Origin: Micromonospora cabrerizensis
GTDB lineage: Bacteria > Actinomycetota > Actinomycetes > Mycobacteriales > Micromonosporaceae
Direction of reading: 5' to 3'
Length of the DNA: 64,000 bases
Assembly: GCF_022230955.1 (NCBI RefSeq)
Contig: NZ_JAKKFI010000057.1
Span: forward strand, 1-64,000
The position numbers were made by a program, and so were the translations under genes. Below are positions 57,163 to 64,000 of the stretch, piece after piece (the first letter of the stretch is position 1; each line of letters begins with the position of its first letter). The notes under the pieces are model-generated. The model saw nothing but the letters and a program-made list of their open reading frames with translations, searched no databases and was not told the origin of the DNA.

Positions 57163-59823
57163 GTGGGTGTGTTGTCGATGGACGGGGACCGCGGCGACCT
57201 CGTACCGCTGGTGGACCTTCGAGAGGTTGACGAGACGCAGGTCGCGGTCGTCGGGGGCAAGGCCGCGCACCTGGGCGGGCTGTCGCGGATCGACGGCATC
57301 CGGGTGCCGGCCGGGTTCTGCGTGACGACGGCCGCCTTCCGGCGGGTCAGGTCGGAGACACCGTCGATCGACGACCGGCTCGATCAGCTGTCGCGCCTGG
57401 GCCCGGACGACCGGGAGGCGATCGGCACGCTCAGCGCCGAGATCCGCCGGAGCATCGAGACGACCGCGATCCCGGACGAGCTGGCAGGCGCGATCACCCG
57501 AGCGCTCGCCCGGTTCGGCGACGAGGCCGCCTACGCCGTCCGGTCCAGCGCGACGGCAGAGGACACCCCCACGGCTTCCTTCGCGGGCCAGCAGGACACC
57601 TACCTGAATGTGGTGGGGCCGGAGGCGGTCCTGCGGCACGTCAGCCGATGCTGGGCGTCGCTGTTCACCGAGCGGGCCGTCGTCTACCGCCTGCGCAACG
57701 GCATCGACCACCGCACGGCGGAGATGGCTGTCGTCGTACAGCAGATGGTTTTTCCGGATGCGGCCGGAATCCTGTTCACGGCCGACCCCGTCTCGGGCAA
57801 CCGGAAGGTCGCGACCGTGGACGCGAGCTTCGGTCTCGGCGAGGCCCTGGTGTCCGGCCTGGTGAACCCGGACGTCTTCACGGTGCGCGACGGGAAGGTC
57901 GTCACCAGGGCGGTCGCCGCCAAACACCGTGCCGTCGCTGCCCTGCCGGGCGGCGGTACGCAGGACGTGGCGGTCGACCCGCAGCGGCAGGAGCAGCCGG
58001 CGCTGACCGACGCGCAGGTCGTACGGCTGGTGCGGCTCGGACGACGGATCGAGGCGCATTTCGGCCGCCCGCAGGACATCGAGTGGTGCCTGGTCGACGA
58101 CGACTTCCAGATCGTGCAGAGCCGTCCGATCACCACGCTGTTCCCCGTCCCGGCGGCCGGTGACGAGGGCAACCACGTCTACCTGTCGGTCGGTCACCAG
58201 CAGATGATGACCGACGCGATGAGGCCGTTGGGGCTGTCGATGTGGCAGTTGACGGCCATGGCCCCGATGCTGGCGGCCGGGGGGAGGTTGTTCGTCGACG
58301 CCACCCGGCTGCTGGCCTCCCCCGCGAGCCGCGCCGGCTTCCTGACGATGGCGGGGCGCGACGATCCGCTGATGAGGGACGCGCTGGAAACCCTGATCGA
58401 CCGCGGGGACTTCGTTCCGACGCTCCCGGACAACGGTGGTCCCGGCCGGCCGACGACCGGCGGCGCGTCCACCTCGATCGAGACCGACCCGGCCATCGTG
58501 ACCGAGTTGATCGAGCGCAGCGAGGCCTCCGTCGCCGCACTGAGGCGCGACATCGCGACGATGACCGGTCCGGCGCTGTTCGACTTCCTGCTGGAGGCCT
58601 TCCAGGAGCACAAGCGGATCCTCGGTGAGCCGCTGAACATGCAGGCGATCATGGCCGGCATGGAGGCCACCTGGTGGCTCAACGACCGGTTGCACGAGTG
58701 GCTGGGCGAGAAGAACGCCGCGGACACCCTCACCCTGTCCGCTCCCGGCAACATCACCTCGGAGATGGGCCTGGCGCTGCTCGACGTCGCCGACGAGATC
58801 CGTCCGCATCCGGAGGTGGTGGCGTTCCTGCACACCGTCGAGGACGACGGCTTCCTCGACGAGCTGCCGAAGCTCGCGGGCGGGGCCGAGGCACGCGCCG
58901 TCATCGAGGCGTACCTCGACCGGTACGGCATGCGCGGCGTCGGCGAGATCGACATCACCAGGCCGCGGTGGAGCGAACGCCCCAGCACCCTCGTGCCCGT
59001 GATCCTCGACAACGTCCGGCTCTTCGAGCCGGGCGCCGCCCGGCGGCGCTTCGAGCAGGGGCAGCAGCAGGCGCGACAGAAGGCCAAGGAGGTGTTGACG
59101 CGCCTGCGGGCGCTGCCGGACGGGCAGCAGAAGGCCGACGAGACCGGGCGGATGATCGACCGGGTGAGGACCTTCGTCGGCTATCGGGAGTACCCGAAGT
59201 ACGGCATCGTCAGCCGCTACCTCGTCTACAAGCAGGCCCTGCTGGGCGAGGCCGAACGCCTCGTGCGCGCCGGCGTGCTCACCGACGAGGAAGACGTCTT
59301 CTATCTCACGTTCGGGGAGTTCCACGAGGTCGTGCGCTCACACCGGGTGGACGACGAGCTGATCCGGCAGCGCAGGGACGCGTTCCGGTCGGACCAGGCG
59401 CTCACCCCTCCCCGGGTGCTGACCTCGGACGGCGAGGTCGTCACCGGGGCGTACCGACGCGACGACGTGCCGGCCGGCGCCCTGATCGGTGTGCCGGTGT
59501 CCGCCGGGACCATCGACGGACGCGCCCGCGTCATCCTCGACATGGCACAGGCTGATCTCGAAGCGGGTGACATCCTCGTCACGACCCACACGGACCCGAG
59601 TTGGACGCCGCTGTTCGTCGGCATCGCCGGCCTGGTGACGGAGGTCGGCGGGTTGATGACGCACGGCGCGGTGATCGCACGGGAGTATGGCCTGCCGGCT
59701 GTCGTCAGCGTGCTCGACGCGACCCGGCTGATCCGCGACGGGCAGCGGATCCGCGTGCACGGCAGCGACGGGTACGTCGAGATTCTGCCCGGCTCGCCGG
59801 CACACGAGGAGGAACGACGATGA
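57163..59823 (+). CDS. rph: Rifamycin phosphotransferase
   Basis: 886 residues from the GTG at 57163, 6 bases after GGGGG; an ATG at 57178 is an alternative. Three parts: an N-terminal ATP-binding domain ([46 protein letters not shown]), a central rifamycin-binding helical domain, and a C-terminal swivelling phosphohistidine domain ([20 protein letters not shown], His834). It phosphorylates rifamycins at the C-21 hydroxyl using ATP and inactivates them. The RAE directly upstream fits that role. Its stop overlaps the beta-lactamase start (ATGA). Confidence 0.93.
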   Translation: MGVLSMDGDRGDLVPLVDLREVDETQVAVVGGKAAHLGGLSRIDGIRVPAGFCVTTAAFRRVRSETPSIDDRLDQLSRLGPDDREAIGTLSAEIRRSIETTAIPDELAGAITRALARFGDEAAYAVRSSATAEDTPTASFAGQQDTYLNVVGPEAVLRHVSRCWASLFTERAVVYRLRNGIDHRTAEMAVVVQQMVFPDAAGILFTADPVSGNRKVATVDASFGLGEALVSGLVNPDVFTVRDGKVVTRAVAAKHRAVAALPGGGTQDVAVDPQRQEQPALTDAQVVRLVRLGRRIEAHFGRPQDIEWCLVDDDFQIVQSRPITTLFPVPAAGDEGNHVYLSVGHQQMMTDAMRPLGLSMWQLTAMAPMLAAGGRLFVDATRLLASPASRAGFLTMAGRDDPLMRDALETLIDRGDFVPTLPDNGGPGRPTTGGASTSIETDPAIVTELIERSEASVAALRRDIATMTGPALFDFLLEAFQEHKRILGEPLNMQAIMAGMEATWWLNDRLHEWLGEKNAADTLTLSAPGNITSEMGLALLDVADEIRPHPEVVAFLHTVEDDGFLDELPKLAGGAEARAVIEAYLDRYGMRGVGEIDITRPRWSERPSTLVPVILDNVRLFEPGAARRRFEQGQQQARQKAKEVLTRLRALPDGQQKADETGRMIDRVRTFVGYREYPKYGIVSRYLVYKQALLGEAERLVRAGVLTDEEDVFYLTFGEFHEVVRSHRVDDELIRQRRDAFRSDQALTPPRVLTSDGEVVTGAYRRDDVPAGALIGVPVSAGTIDGRARVILDMAQADLEAGDILVTTHTDPSWTPLFVGIAGLVTEVGGLMTHGAVIAREYGLPAVVSVLDATRLIRDGQRIRVHGSDGYVEILPGSPAHEEERR

Positions 59824-60752
59824 GGATCCCGGGCCGACGTCTGGCGGCGGTCGTGGCGACGGCGTCGACAGTGGTGTCGCTGGCGGGGTGCGGCACCGGC
59901 GACGCACCCGGGGCGCGCACGACAACGAGCCCCGCAGCGAGCACGCCGCCGAGCCCCGAGGTGACAGCGTCGCCGGCCGCCGAGCAGGAGTTCCGGCGGC
60001 TGGAGCAGACCTTCCAGGCACGACTGGGCGTCTACGCCGTCGACACGGGCACCGGCCGCACGGTGGAACACCGACCCGACGAGCGCTTCGCGTACGCCTC
60101 GACGTGGAAGGCGTTGGCCGCCGCCGAGGTGCTGGACGGCACCACCGACGCCGAGCTGGATCGGGTGGTGCGCTATTCGGCGCGGGACCTGGTGTCGCAC
60201 GCACCGGTCACCGAGAAGCACGTCGCCGAGGGCATGAGCCTGCGTGCCCTCGCCGACGCCGCCGTGCGCTACAGCGACAACACCGCCGGCAACCTGCTGC
60301 TGCGTCACCTCGGCGGCCCGCAGGGGTTCGAGAAGGAGTTGCGCGGGATCGGCGACACGGTCACCGACCCGGCCCGCTACGAGACCGCCCTCAACGAGGC
60401 GACGCCGGGCGACCGGCGGGACACCAGCACCGCGCGGGCCCTGGCGGGCGACCTGCGGGCGTACACCGTGGGGGATGCCCTGACGCCCGCGGACCGCGAC
60501 GTGCTGTGCGGCTGGCTGAAGGCCAACACCACCGGCGCGGCGCTGGTCCGCGCCGGGGTGCCCGCCGGCTGGGTCGTCGGGGACAAGACCGGGACCGGAG
60601 GGTACGGGACCCGCAACGACATCGCGGTGATCTGGCCGCCCGACCGCGCCCCCATCGTCGTCGCCGTGCTGTCCAGCCGCGACCGGAAGGACGCCGCCCC
60701 CGACGACGCTCTCGTCGCCCAGGCCACCAGGGTGGTCGTCGCCCAGCTGTGA
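59820..60752 (+). CDS. bla: Class A beta-lactamase, lipoprotein
   Basis: 310 residues. Lipobox LAGC (Cys24) predicts membrane anchoring outside the cell. Motifs: Ser94-Thr-Trp-Lys97 (STWK), Ser152-Asp-Asn154 (SDN), Glu188 in ETALN, Lys256-Thr-Gly258 (KTG). It hydrolyses penicillins and related beta-lactams. Translation is coupled to rph through an ATGA overlap, so the antibiotic-inactivation enzymes share one RAE-controlled transcript. Confidence 0.93.
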   Translation: MRIPGRRLAAVVATASTVVSLAGCGTGDAPGARTTTSPAASTPPSPEVTASPAAEQEFRRLEQTFQARLGVYAVDTGTGRTVEHRPDERFAYASTWKALAAAEVLDGTTDAELDRVVRYSARDLVSHAPVTEKHVAEGMSLRALADAAVRYSDNTAGNLLLRHLGGPQGFEKELRGIGDTVTDPARYETALNEATPGDRRDTSTARALAGDLRAYTVGDALTPADRDVLCGWLKANTTGAALVRAGVPAGWVVGDKTGTGGYGTRNDIAVIWPPDRAPIVVAVLSSRDRKDAAPDDALVAQATRVVVAQL

Positions 60753-60771
60753 GCGCTCGGCCGGCACGCGC

Positions 60772-61149
60772 TCAGCCGACGAGCAGGAGCACGCTGATCA
60801 CCAGCATCACCAGGGCCGTGCTCGCGTGGACGCCGTACGCGATCGCCCTGGGCCCCTTGCTGCGCAGCACGATCAGCGCGTCGCCGGTGGGTATGACGGT
60901 GGCGGCCAGCATGAACCAGCCCAACAGGACCGGTGTCGCTCCGATCACCAGGACGAAGATGAACAGCCCCGATGCGATGTCCCGCACGCCCTTGACGGTC
61001 AGCCAGGCCTGAAAGCTCGGGTCGTCGGTCTGGGTGCCGGGGATGCCGAAGCCGGCTGCGGCCTGGGGCGCCCAGAAGACGCGTGCGCCGATGACGATGA
61101 TCCCTACGCCGATCAGTGCGGCGAGCACGGTGGCGACGGTGCTGAGCAT
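60772..61149 (-). CDS. DUF4267 membrane protein
   Basis: 125 residues with four hydrophobic helices; DUF4267 pattern IGVGIIVIGARVFWAPQAAAGFGIPG followed by FQAWLTVKGVRDIASGLFIFVLV and VPTGDALIVLR. Function of the family is unknown. It is convergent with the beta-lactamase gene and divergent from a TetR gene, whose regulator probably controls it through the palindromic region at 61204-61228. Confidence 0.88.
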   Translation of the reverse strand: MLSTVATVLAALIGVGIIVIGARVFWAPQAAAGFGIPGTQTDDPSFQAWLTVKGVRDIASGLFIFVLVIGATPVLLGWFMLAATVIPTGDALIVLRSKGPRAIAYGVHASTALVMLVISVLLLVG

Positions 61150-61203
61150 GGGTTGCCTCCCCTGGTGACGGCAGCGCCCGCAGCAAACTGTTGCCGGCGC
61201 TAG

Positions 61204-61228
61204 TTGTGCTAGCAACGCTAGATCTAGC
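61204..61228. promoter_or_regulatory. TetR-type operator between DUF4267 and TetR genes
   Basis: Perfect 12-bp palindrome GCTAGATCTAGC (61217-61228), next to a GTTGTGCTAGCAAC-like half-site (61204-61216). The cluster of CTAG words lies between the divergent DUF4267 and TetR starts. Confidence 0.65.
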
Positions 61229-61263
61229 TGTGACAGGAAGTCAAGCATTGCTAGGATGCAGTC

Positions 61264-61863
61264 ATGTCCGGCATCAACGAGCGCCGCGAACGCGAACGCG
61301 CCCACCGTCACCAGCTGATCATCACGGCCGCGCGCGACCTCGCGGAGACCGAGGGCTGGGAGGCGGTGACGACGCGACGCCTCGCCGAACGCGTCGAATA
61401 CAGCCAGCCGGTGCTGTACAGCCACTTCAACGGCAAGGACGCGATCGTGAGCGCCGTCGCCATCGACGGCTTCGGCGAACTCGCCACCCACCTTCGCCGC
61501 GCACGTCTGGCCGCACCCGAGCCGGGGCAGGCCCTGCGCGCCGTCTGCCGCGCCTACCTGGACTTCGCCACCGAACGGCCCGCCCTCTACCAGGCCATGT
61601 TCGTCCTGCCCACCAACCTGAGCTTCGGGAGCCCCGAGACACCGCCTGCGCTGCGGGCGGGCTTCGACGAGTTCGTCAACTGCTTCGACCCGGCCGACGA
61701 GCGCCGCGAACTGATCGCCGAGGTGACCTGGAGCGCGTTGCACGGCATGGCAGTCCTGTCCGACAGCGGTCGCATCCCCCCGGCCAGTCAGGACGCACGA
61801 CTCGACTTCCTCGTCACCCAGTTCACCGCGCCCCCGGCCGGCCAGCCACGCAACGAGCGGTAG
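61264..61863 (+). CDS. TetR-family regulator
   Basis: 199 residues. The HTH is RDLAETEGWEAVTTRRLAERVEYSQPVLYSHFNGKDAIVSAVAIDGF, of the TetR type; the C-terminal half is a TetR_C ligand domain. Divergent from the DUF4267 gene, whose expression it probably represses, with the operator between them. Ligand unknown. Confidence 0.92.
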   Translation: MSGINERRERERAHRHQLIITAARDLAETEGWEAVTTRRLAERVEYSQPVLYSHFNGKDAIVSAVAIDGFGELATHLRRARLAAPEPGQALRAVCRAYLDFATERPALYQAMFVLPTNLSFGSPETPPALRAGFDEFVNCFDPADERRELIAEVTWSALHGMAVLSDSGRIPPASQDARLDFLVTQFTAPPAGQPRNER

Positions 61864-61931
61864 GCGGAGCGTCGCTCGGACGGCCCTTCGGCCTGACCGT
61901 GGACGTTGCCCACCGGTGTCATCATCGGTCG

Positions 61932-62309
61932 ATGAACGTTCGTCGCCTGGCGGCCGTCGACATGTACGGCACACGAGGGACCACCCGCCGACGGCGCATC
62001 ATCCTGGTCGAGTTCCTGGTCGGCGTGGTTGCCATGGTGGCGCTGGGCGTCTGGTTGCTGGCATCGTCAGACGGCCTCGGCAGCCGGGCGATCGGCGTGT
62101 GGTTGACCGGGGCAGGGCTCAACTACGCGCCGCTGTCCCTGCACGCGATCACGCTGATGCGGCCCGGCGCCCTCGACGCAGAGTTGACCGGCGTCCACAC
62201 CGCTGAGGAACTGCGCCGCTACACCGTCCTACAACTGTGGGTCTTCGTGCCGCTAGCACTGGTCGCGTTCGCCGCACGCGACGCGCTCGCCCGGCGTCAG
62301 ACCCGCTGA
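61932..62309 (+). CDS. Hypothetical membrane protein
   Basis: 125 residues from the ATG at 61932: MNVRRLAAVDMYGTRGTTRRRRIILVEFLVGVVAMVALGVWLLASSDG. Three or four hydrophobic segments (EFLVGVVAMVALGVWLLA; IGVWLTGAGLNYAPLSLHAITL; LQLWVFVPLALVAFAARDAL). No family is recognised. Weak ribosome site. Follows the TetR gene by 68 bases. Confidence 0.65.
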   Translation: MNVRRLAAVDMYGTRGTTRRRRIILVEFLVGVVAMVALGVWLLASSDGLGSRAIGVWLTGAGLNYAPLSLHAITLMRPGALDAELTGVHTAEELRRYTVLQLWVFVPLALVAFAARDALARRQTR

Positions 62310-62323
62310 CGACCCAACCCCCG

Positions 62324-62397
62324 GTCCATCAAGGAGTGTGGTGCTCCGCAAAAGCCGTAATCCATCCGCTAGCCGGCACCAGAACTCCATGATCGAC
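62324..62397. repeat. REP-like element, family A copy 2 (diverged)
   Basis: The right arm CACCAGAACTCCATGATCGA (62377-62396) matches the inverted arm of the element at 10021-10095, and the left part shares GTGGTGC and GCAAAAG with that element's loop. The left arm is degraded. It lies between convergent genes. Confidence 0.7.
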
Positions 62398-62412
62398 GAG
62401 TGGAGCCGTGGG

Positions 62413-62991
62413 TCAGGCCGTTCTTCTCGGCGTGGGGCTGATTCCTGCTACCGCCACGGCGAGTAGCCGGCCGGCGTCGGCGGCGGGGTCCGGATTGTGT
62501 TCCGTGGCCAGGGCTATGCCGGTGATCAGCGCGAGCAGATCGCTGATGGTCACCTCCGGTGCCACCGCGCCGTCCGTCGCAGCCCGGCGTACGAGGGGTG
62601 CGCCCGCCTCGGTGAGTTGATTGGTGGCGCAGTGCTCGTGCGCCTCGGTGGGCTCGGTGGTGCAGTCGCGGGTCATGGTCATGGCCAGCCCCCTCATGGT
62701 GGCGGCGTACCCGGTGACGGTCTCCAGCCACTCCAGCAGCGCGACCCGCGCATCGGCCGCGCCCTCCAGCGCTCGGGCCTGGTCGCACAGGGTTTCGATC
62801 AGGCCGTGAAAGACCGCGTCCAGCAGTGCGTGGCGGCTCGGGAAGTGCCGACGCACGGTGGCGGAGCCGACTCCGGCGACGCGGGCGATCTGCTCCAGGG
62901 ACGCGTCGGCGCCGTGCGTGGCGATCTCCTGCTCCGCCACGGCCAGCAGCCGCGCGTAGTTGCGCCGGGCGTCCGCTCGCTGGGTGTGCAT
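62413..62991 (-). CDS. TetR-family regulator
   Basis: 192 residues. HTH: RLLAVAEQEIATHGADASLEQIARVAGVGSATVRRHFPSRHALLDAVFHGLIETL, TetR type. The C-terminal domain is of the TetR_C_33-like group. Divergent from the NmrA-like gene, with two strong operator palindromes between them, so it very probably represses both. Confidence 0.92.
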   Translation of the reverse strand: MHTQRADARRNYARLLAVAEQEIATHGADASLEQIARVAGVGSATVRRHFPSRHALLDAVFHGLIETLCDQARALEGAADARVALLEWLETVTGYAATMRGLAMTMTRDCTTEPTEAHEHCATNQLTEAGAPLVRRAATDGAVAPEVTISDLLALITGIALATEHNPDPAADAGRLLAVAVAGISPTPRRTA

Positions 62992-63014
62992 GGCGTCACC
63001 TCGGGGTTGCTAAG

Positions 63015-63066
63015 TGGCGGGGTCCGCCATATCTTAGCGGAGTGCAAACGGCGGGCCCCGCCGTTT
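63015..63066. promoter_or_regulatory. Two TetR-type operators
   Basis: TGGCGG-GGT-CCGCCA (63015-63029) and AAACGGCGGG-C-CCCGCCGTTT (63046-63066, perfect 10-bp arms). They share the core GGCGGG(G/C)nCCGCC and lie between the divergent TetR and NmrA-like genes. Confidence 0.85.
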
Positions 63067-63095
63067 AATGCCTGATCCGCGACAGGAGACTCCTG

Positions 63096-64000
63096 ATGTC
63101 CACCAATATCGCCCCCGTCCTGGTCACCGGTGCCACCGGGAGGCAGGGCGGCGCCACGGCCCGCGCCCTGCTCGCGGCCGGCGTACCCGTCCGGGCCCTG
63201 ATTCGTGATCCCGCAACCGACCGGGCGAGGGCGATCGAGGCGCTCGGCGCCGAACTCGTCACCGGCGACCTCGACGATCGCGACTCGCTGGTCACGGCCG
63301 CGCAGGGAGCCCGGGCCGTCTTCTCGGTGCAGATGCCCGCGATGACCGGCAACAGCATCGACTTCGACGGCGAGCTGGCCCAGGCCGTCAACCTGATCGA
63401 AGCAGCGTTGGCCGCCGAGGTGCCGCAGTTCGTGCACACCTCCGTGAGCGGCGCCGGCCAGCACACCGAGACGCCCGGCTGGGCCGAGGGCCGGTGGGCG
63501 GCCATGGCGCCCTACTACGCCACCAAGGCCGGCATCCAGGACCGGGTACGCGAGGCGGGCTTCCCGTACTGGACGCTCATCAAGCCGTGCTTCTTCATGG
63601 ACAACTTCCTGCCCTCGATGGCATACCTGATCCCCCGTGGCGTCACCAACGGCCTGGCGACCGTCATCAAACCCCAGACGTCGCTCTGCCTCGTCGCGAC
63701 CGACGACATCGGCCGCGCGGCCGCCGCGGCCATCGCCGAGCCCGACCGTTTCCACCGGGTCGAGCTGGAACTGGCGAGCGACTTCCTGACGATGACGGAG
63801 ATCGCCAAGGCTCTCTCCGACGCTCTGGGCACCGAGCTGACCGCGCCGGACATGACCGAGGAGGAGGCCATCGCCGCAGGGATGCCGGAGTGGGCCGGCG
63901 TCTCCCACGAACAGCGCAACGTGTTCACGCAACCGGCCCGCCCGGAGTACGCGCGAGCCCTCGGCATCCCCCTCACGACCTTCGCAGAGTGGACGCGCGA
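63096..64000 (+). CDS. NmrA/NAD(P)-binding protein (3' end outside window)
   Basis: Starts at the ATG at 63096 after AGGAGACTCCTG and runs off the right edge, at least 301 codons. The Rossmann loop is VLVTGATGRQGGATARALLAAGVPVRALIRDP, followed by GDLDDRDSLVTAAQGARAVFSVQ and the NmrA-type core PQFVHTSVSGAG and YYATKAGIQDRVREAG. NmrA-like proteins bind NAD(P) and act as oxidoreductases or redox-sensing regulators. The operator pair upstream indicates repression by the divergent TetR gene. The C-terminus is not seen. Confidence 0.9.
   Translation, partial: MSTNIAPVLVTGATGRQGGATARALLAAGVPVRALIRDPATDRARAIEALGAELVTGDLDDRDSLVTAAQGARAVFSVQMPAMTGNSIDFDGELAQAVNLIEAALAAEVPQFVHTSVSGAGQHTETPGWAEGRWAAMAPYYATKAGIQDRVREAGFPYWTLIKPCFFMDNFLPSMAYLIPRGVTNGLATVIKPQTSLCLVATDDIGRAAAAAIAEPDRFHRVELELASDFLTMTEIAKALSDALGTELTAPDMTEEEAIAAGMPEWAGVSHEQRNVFTQPARPEYARALGIPLTTFAEWTR

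Overview
The window is high-GC, gene-dense actinobacterial DNA. Codon use is strongly G/C-ending, GTG starts are common and ribosome sites are of the GGAGG type. The gene set fits Micromonosporaceae, most likely Micromonospora: SecA2, glucosyl-3-phosphoglycerate synthase, ANTAR and STAS regulators, many DUF2267/DUF72/DUF2231/DUF4383 stress proteins, and a rifamycin phosphotransferase behind a rifamycin-associated element. That assignment is inference. No tRNA, rRNA, CRISPR array or intact insertion sequence was seen.

Layout. 100-5545: a JmjC-type oxygenase encoded just downstream of a small protein made of four 21-residue repeats, then DUF72, DUF2267, DksA-like and kinase-like genes. 5587-8515: two orphan OmpR-type DNA-binding proteins, a rhodanese, a cysteine dioxygenase and a cupin. 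8579-12567: ankyrin, DUF3500, methyltransferase, DUF2231 and GAF-ANTAR genes with intergenic palindromes. 12747-19099: secA2, an ABC exporter and two sugar-type oxidoreductases. 19294-26262: gpgS and a glycosyltransferase, DUF4383, a STAS-ATPase fusion, ctaD and a SigB-type sigma factor fused to a STAS domain. 26487-35894: CDGSH protein, haem-oxygenase-like diiron protein, TPP enzyme, Vms1/eRF1-like protein, GCS2 ligase and DUF2267. 36172-47687: LD-carboxypeptidase, formaldehyde-dehydrogenase-like enzyme, SRPBCC protein, SCP2 plus glycogen-debranching genes, TetR/SDR and GlxA/saccharopine-reductase-like pairs. 47763-52165: a tight four-gene operon (MocA oxidoreductase, formyltransferase, unrecognised membrane protein, DegT aminotransferase). 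52742-57000: secreted CBM6-DUF1996 protein, Tat-exported carbonic anhydrase and small membrane proteins. 57087-60752: RAE, rph and a class A beta-lactamase. 60772-64000: three regulator/target loci with visible operators; the last gene runs off the window.

How it fits together. Eight genes or operons carry an upstream GTT(T/A)-N15/16-GGGTA motif that looks like a SigB/SigF-family promoter, and a sigma factor of that family is encoded in the middle of the window. This suggests a locally concentrated general-stress regulon covering the repeat peptide/oxygenase pair, the DksA-like protein, DUF2231, the ANTAR regulator, DUF4383, the STAS-ATPase regulator, ctaD and the SCP2/debranching operon.

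The three best candidates for something undescribed are the repeat peptide plus JmjC oxygenase (100-1773), the four-gene MocA/formyltransferase/unknown/DegT operon (47763-52165), and the rph-beta-lactamase pair under one rifamycin element (57087-60752).
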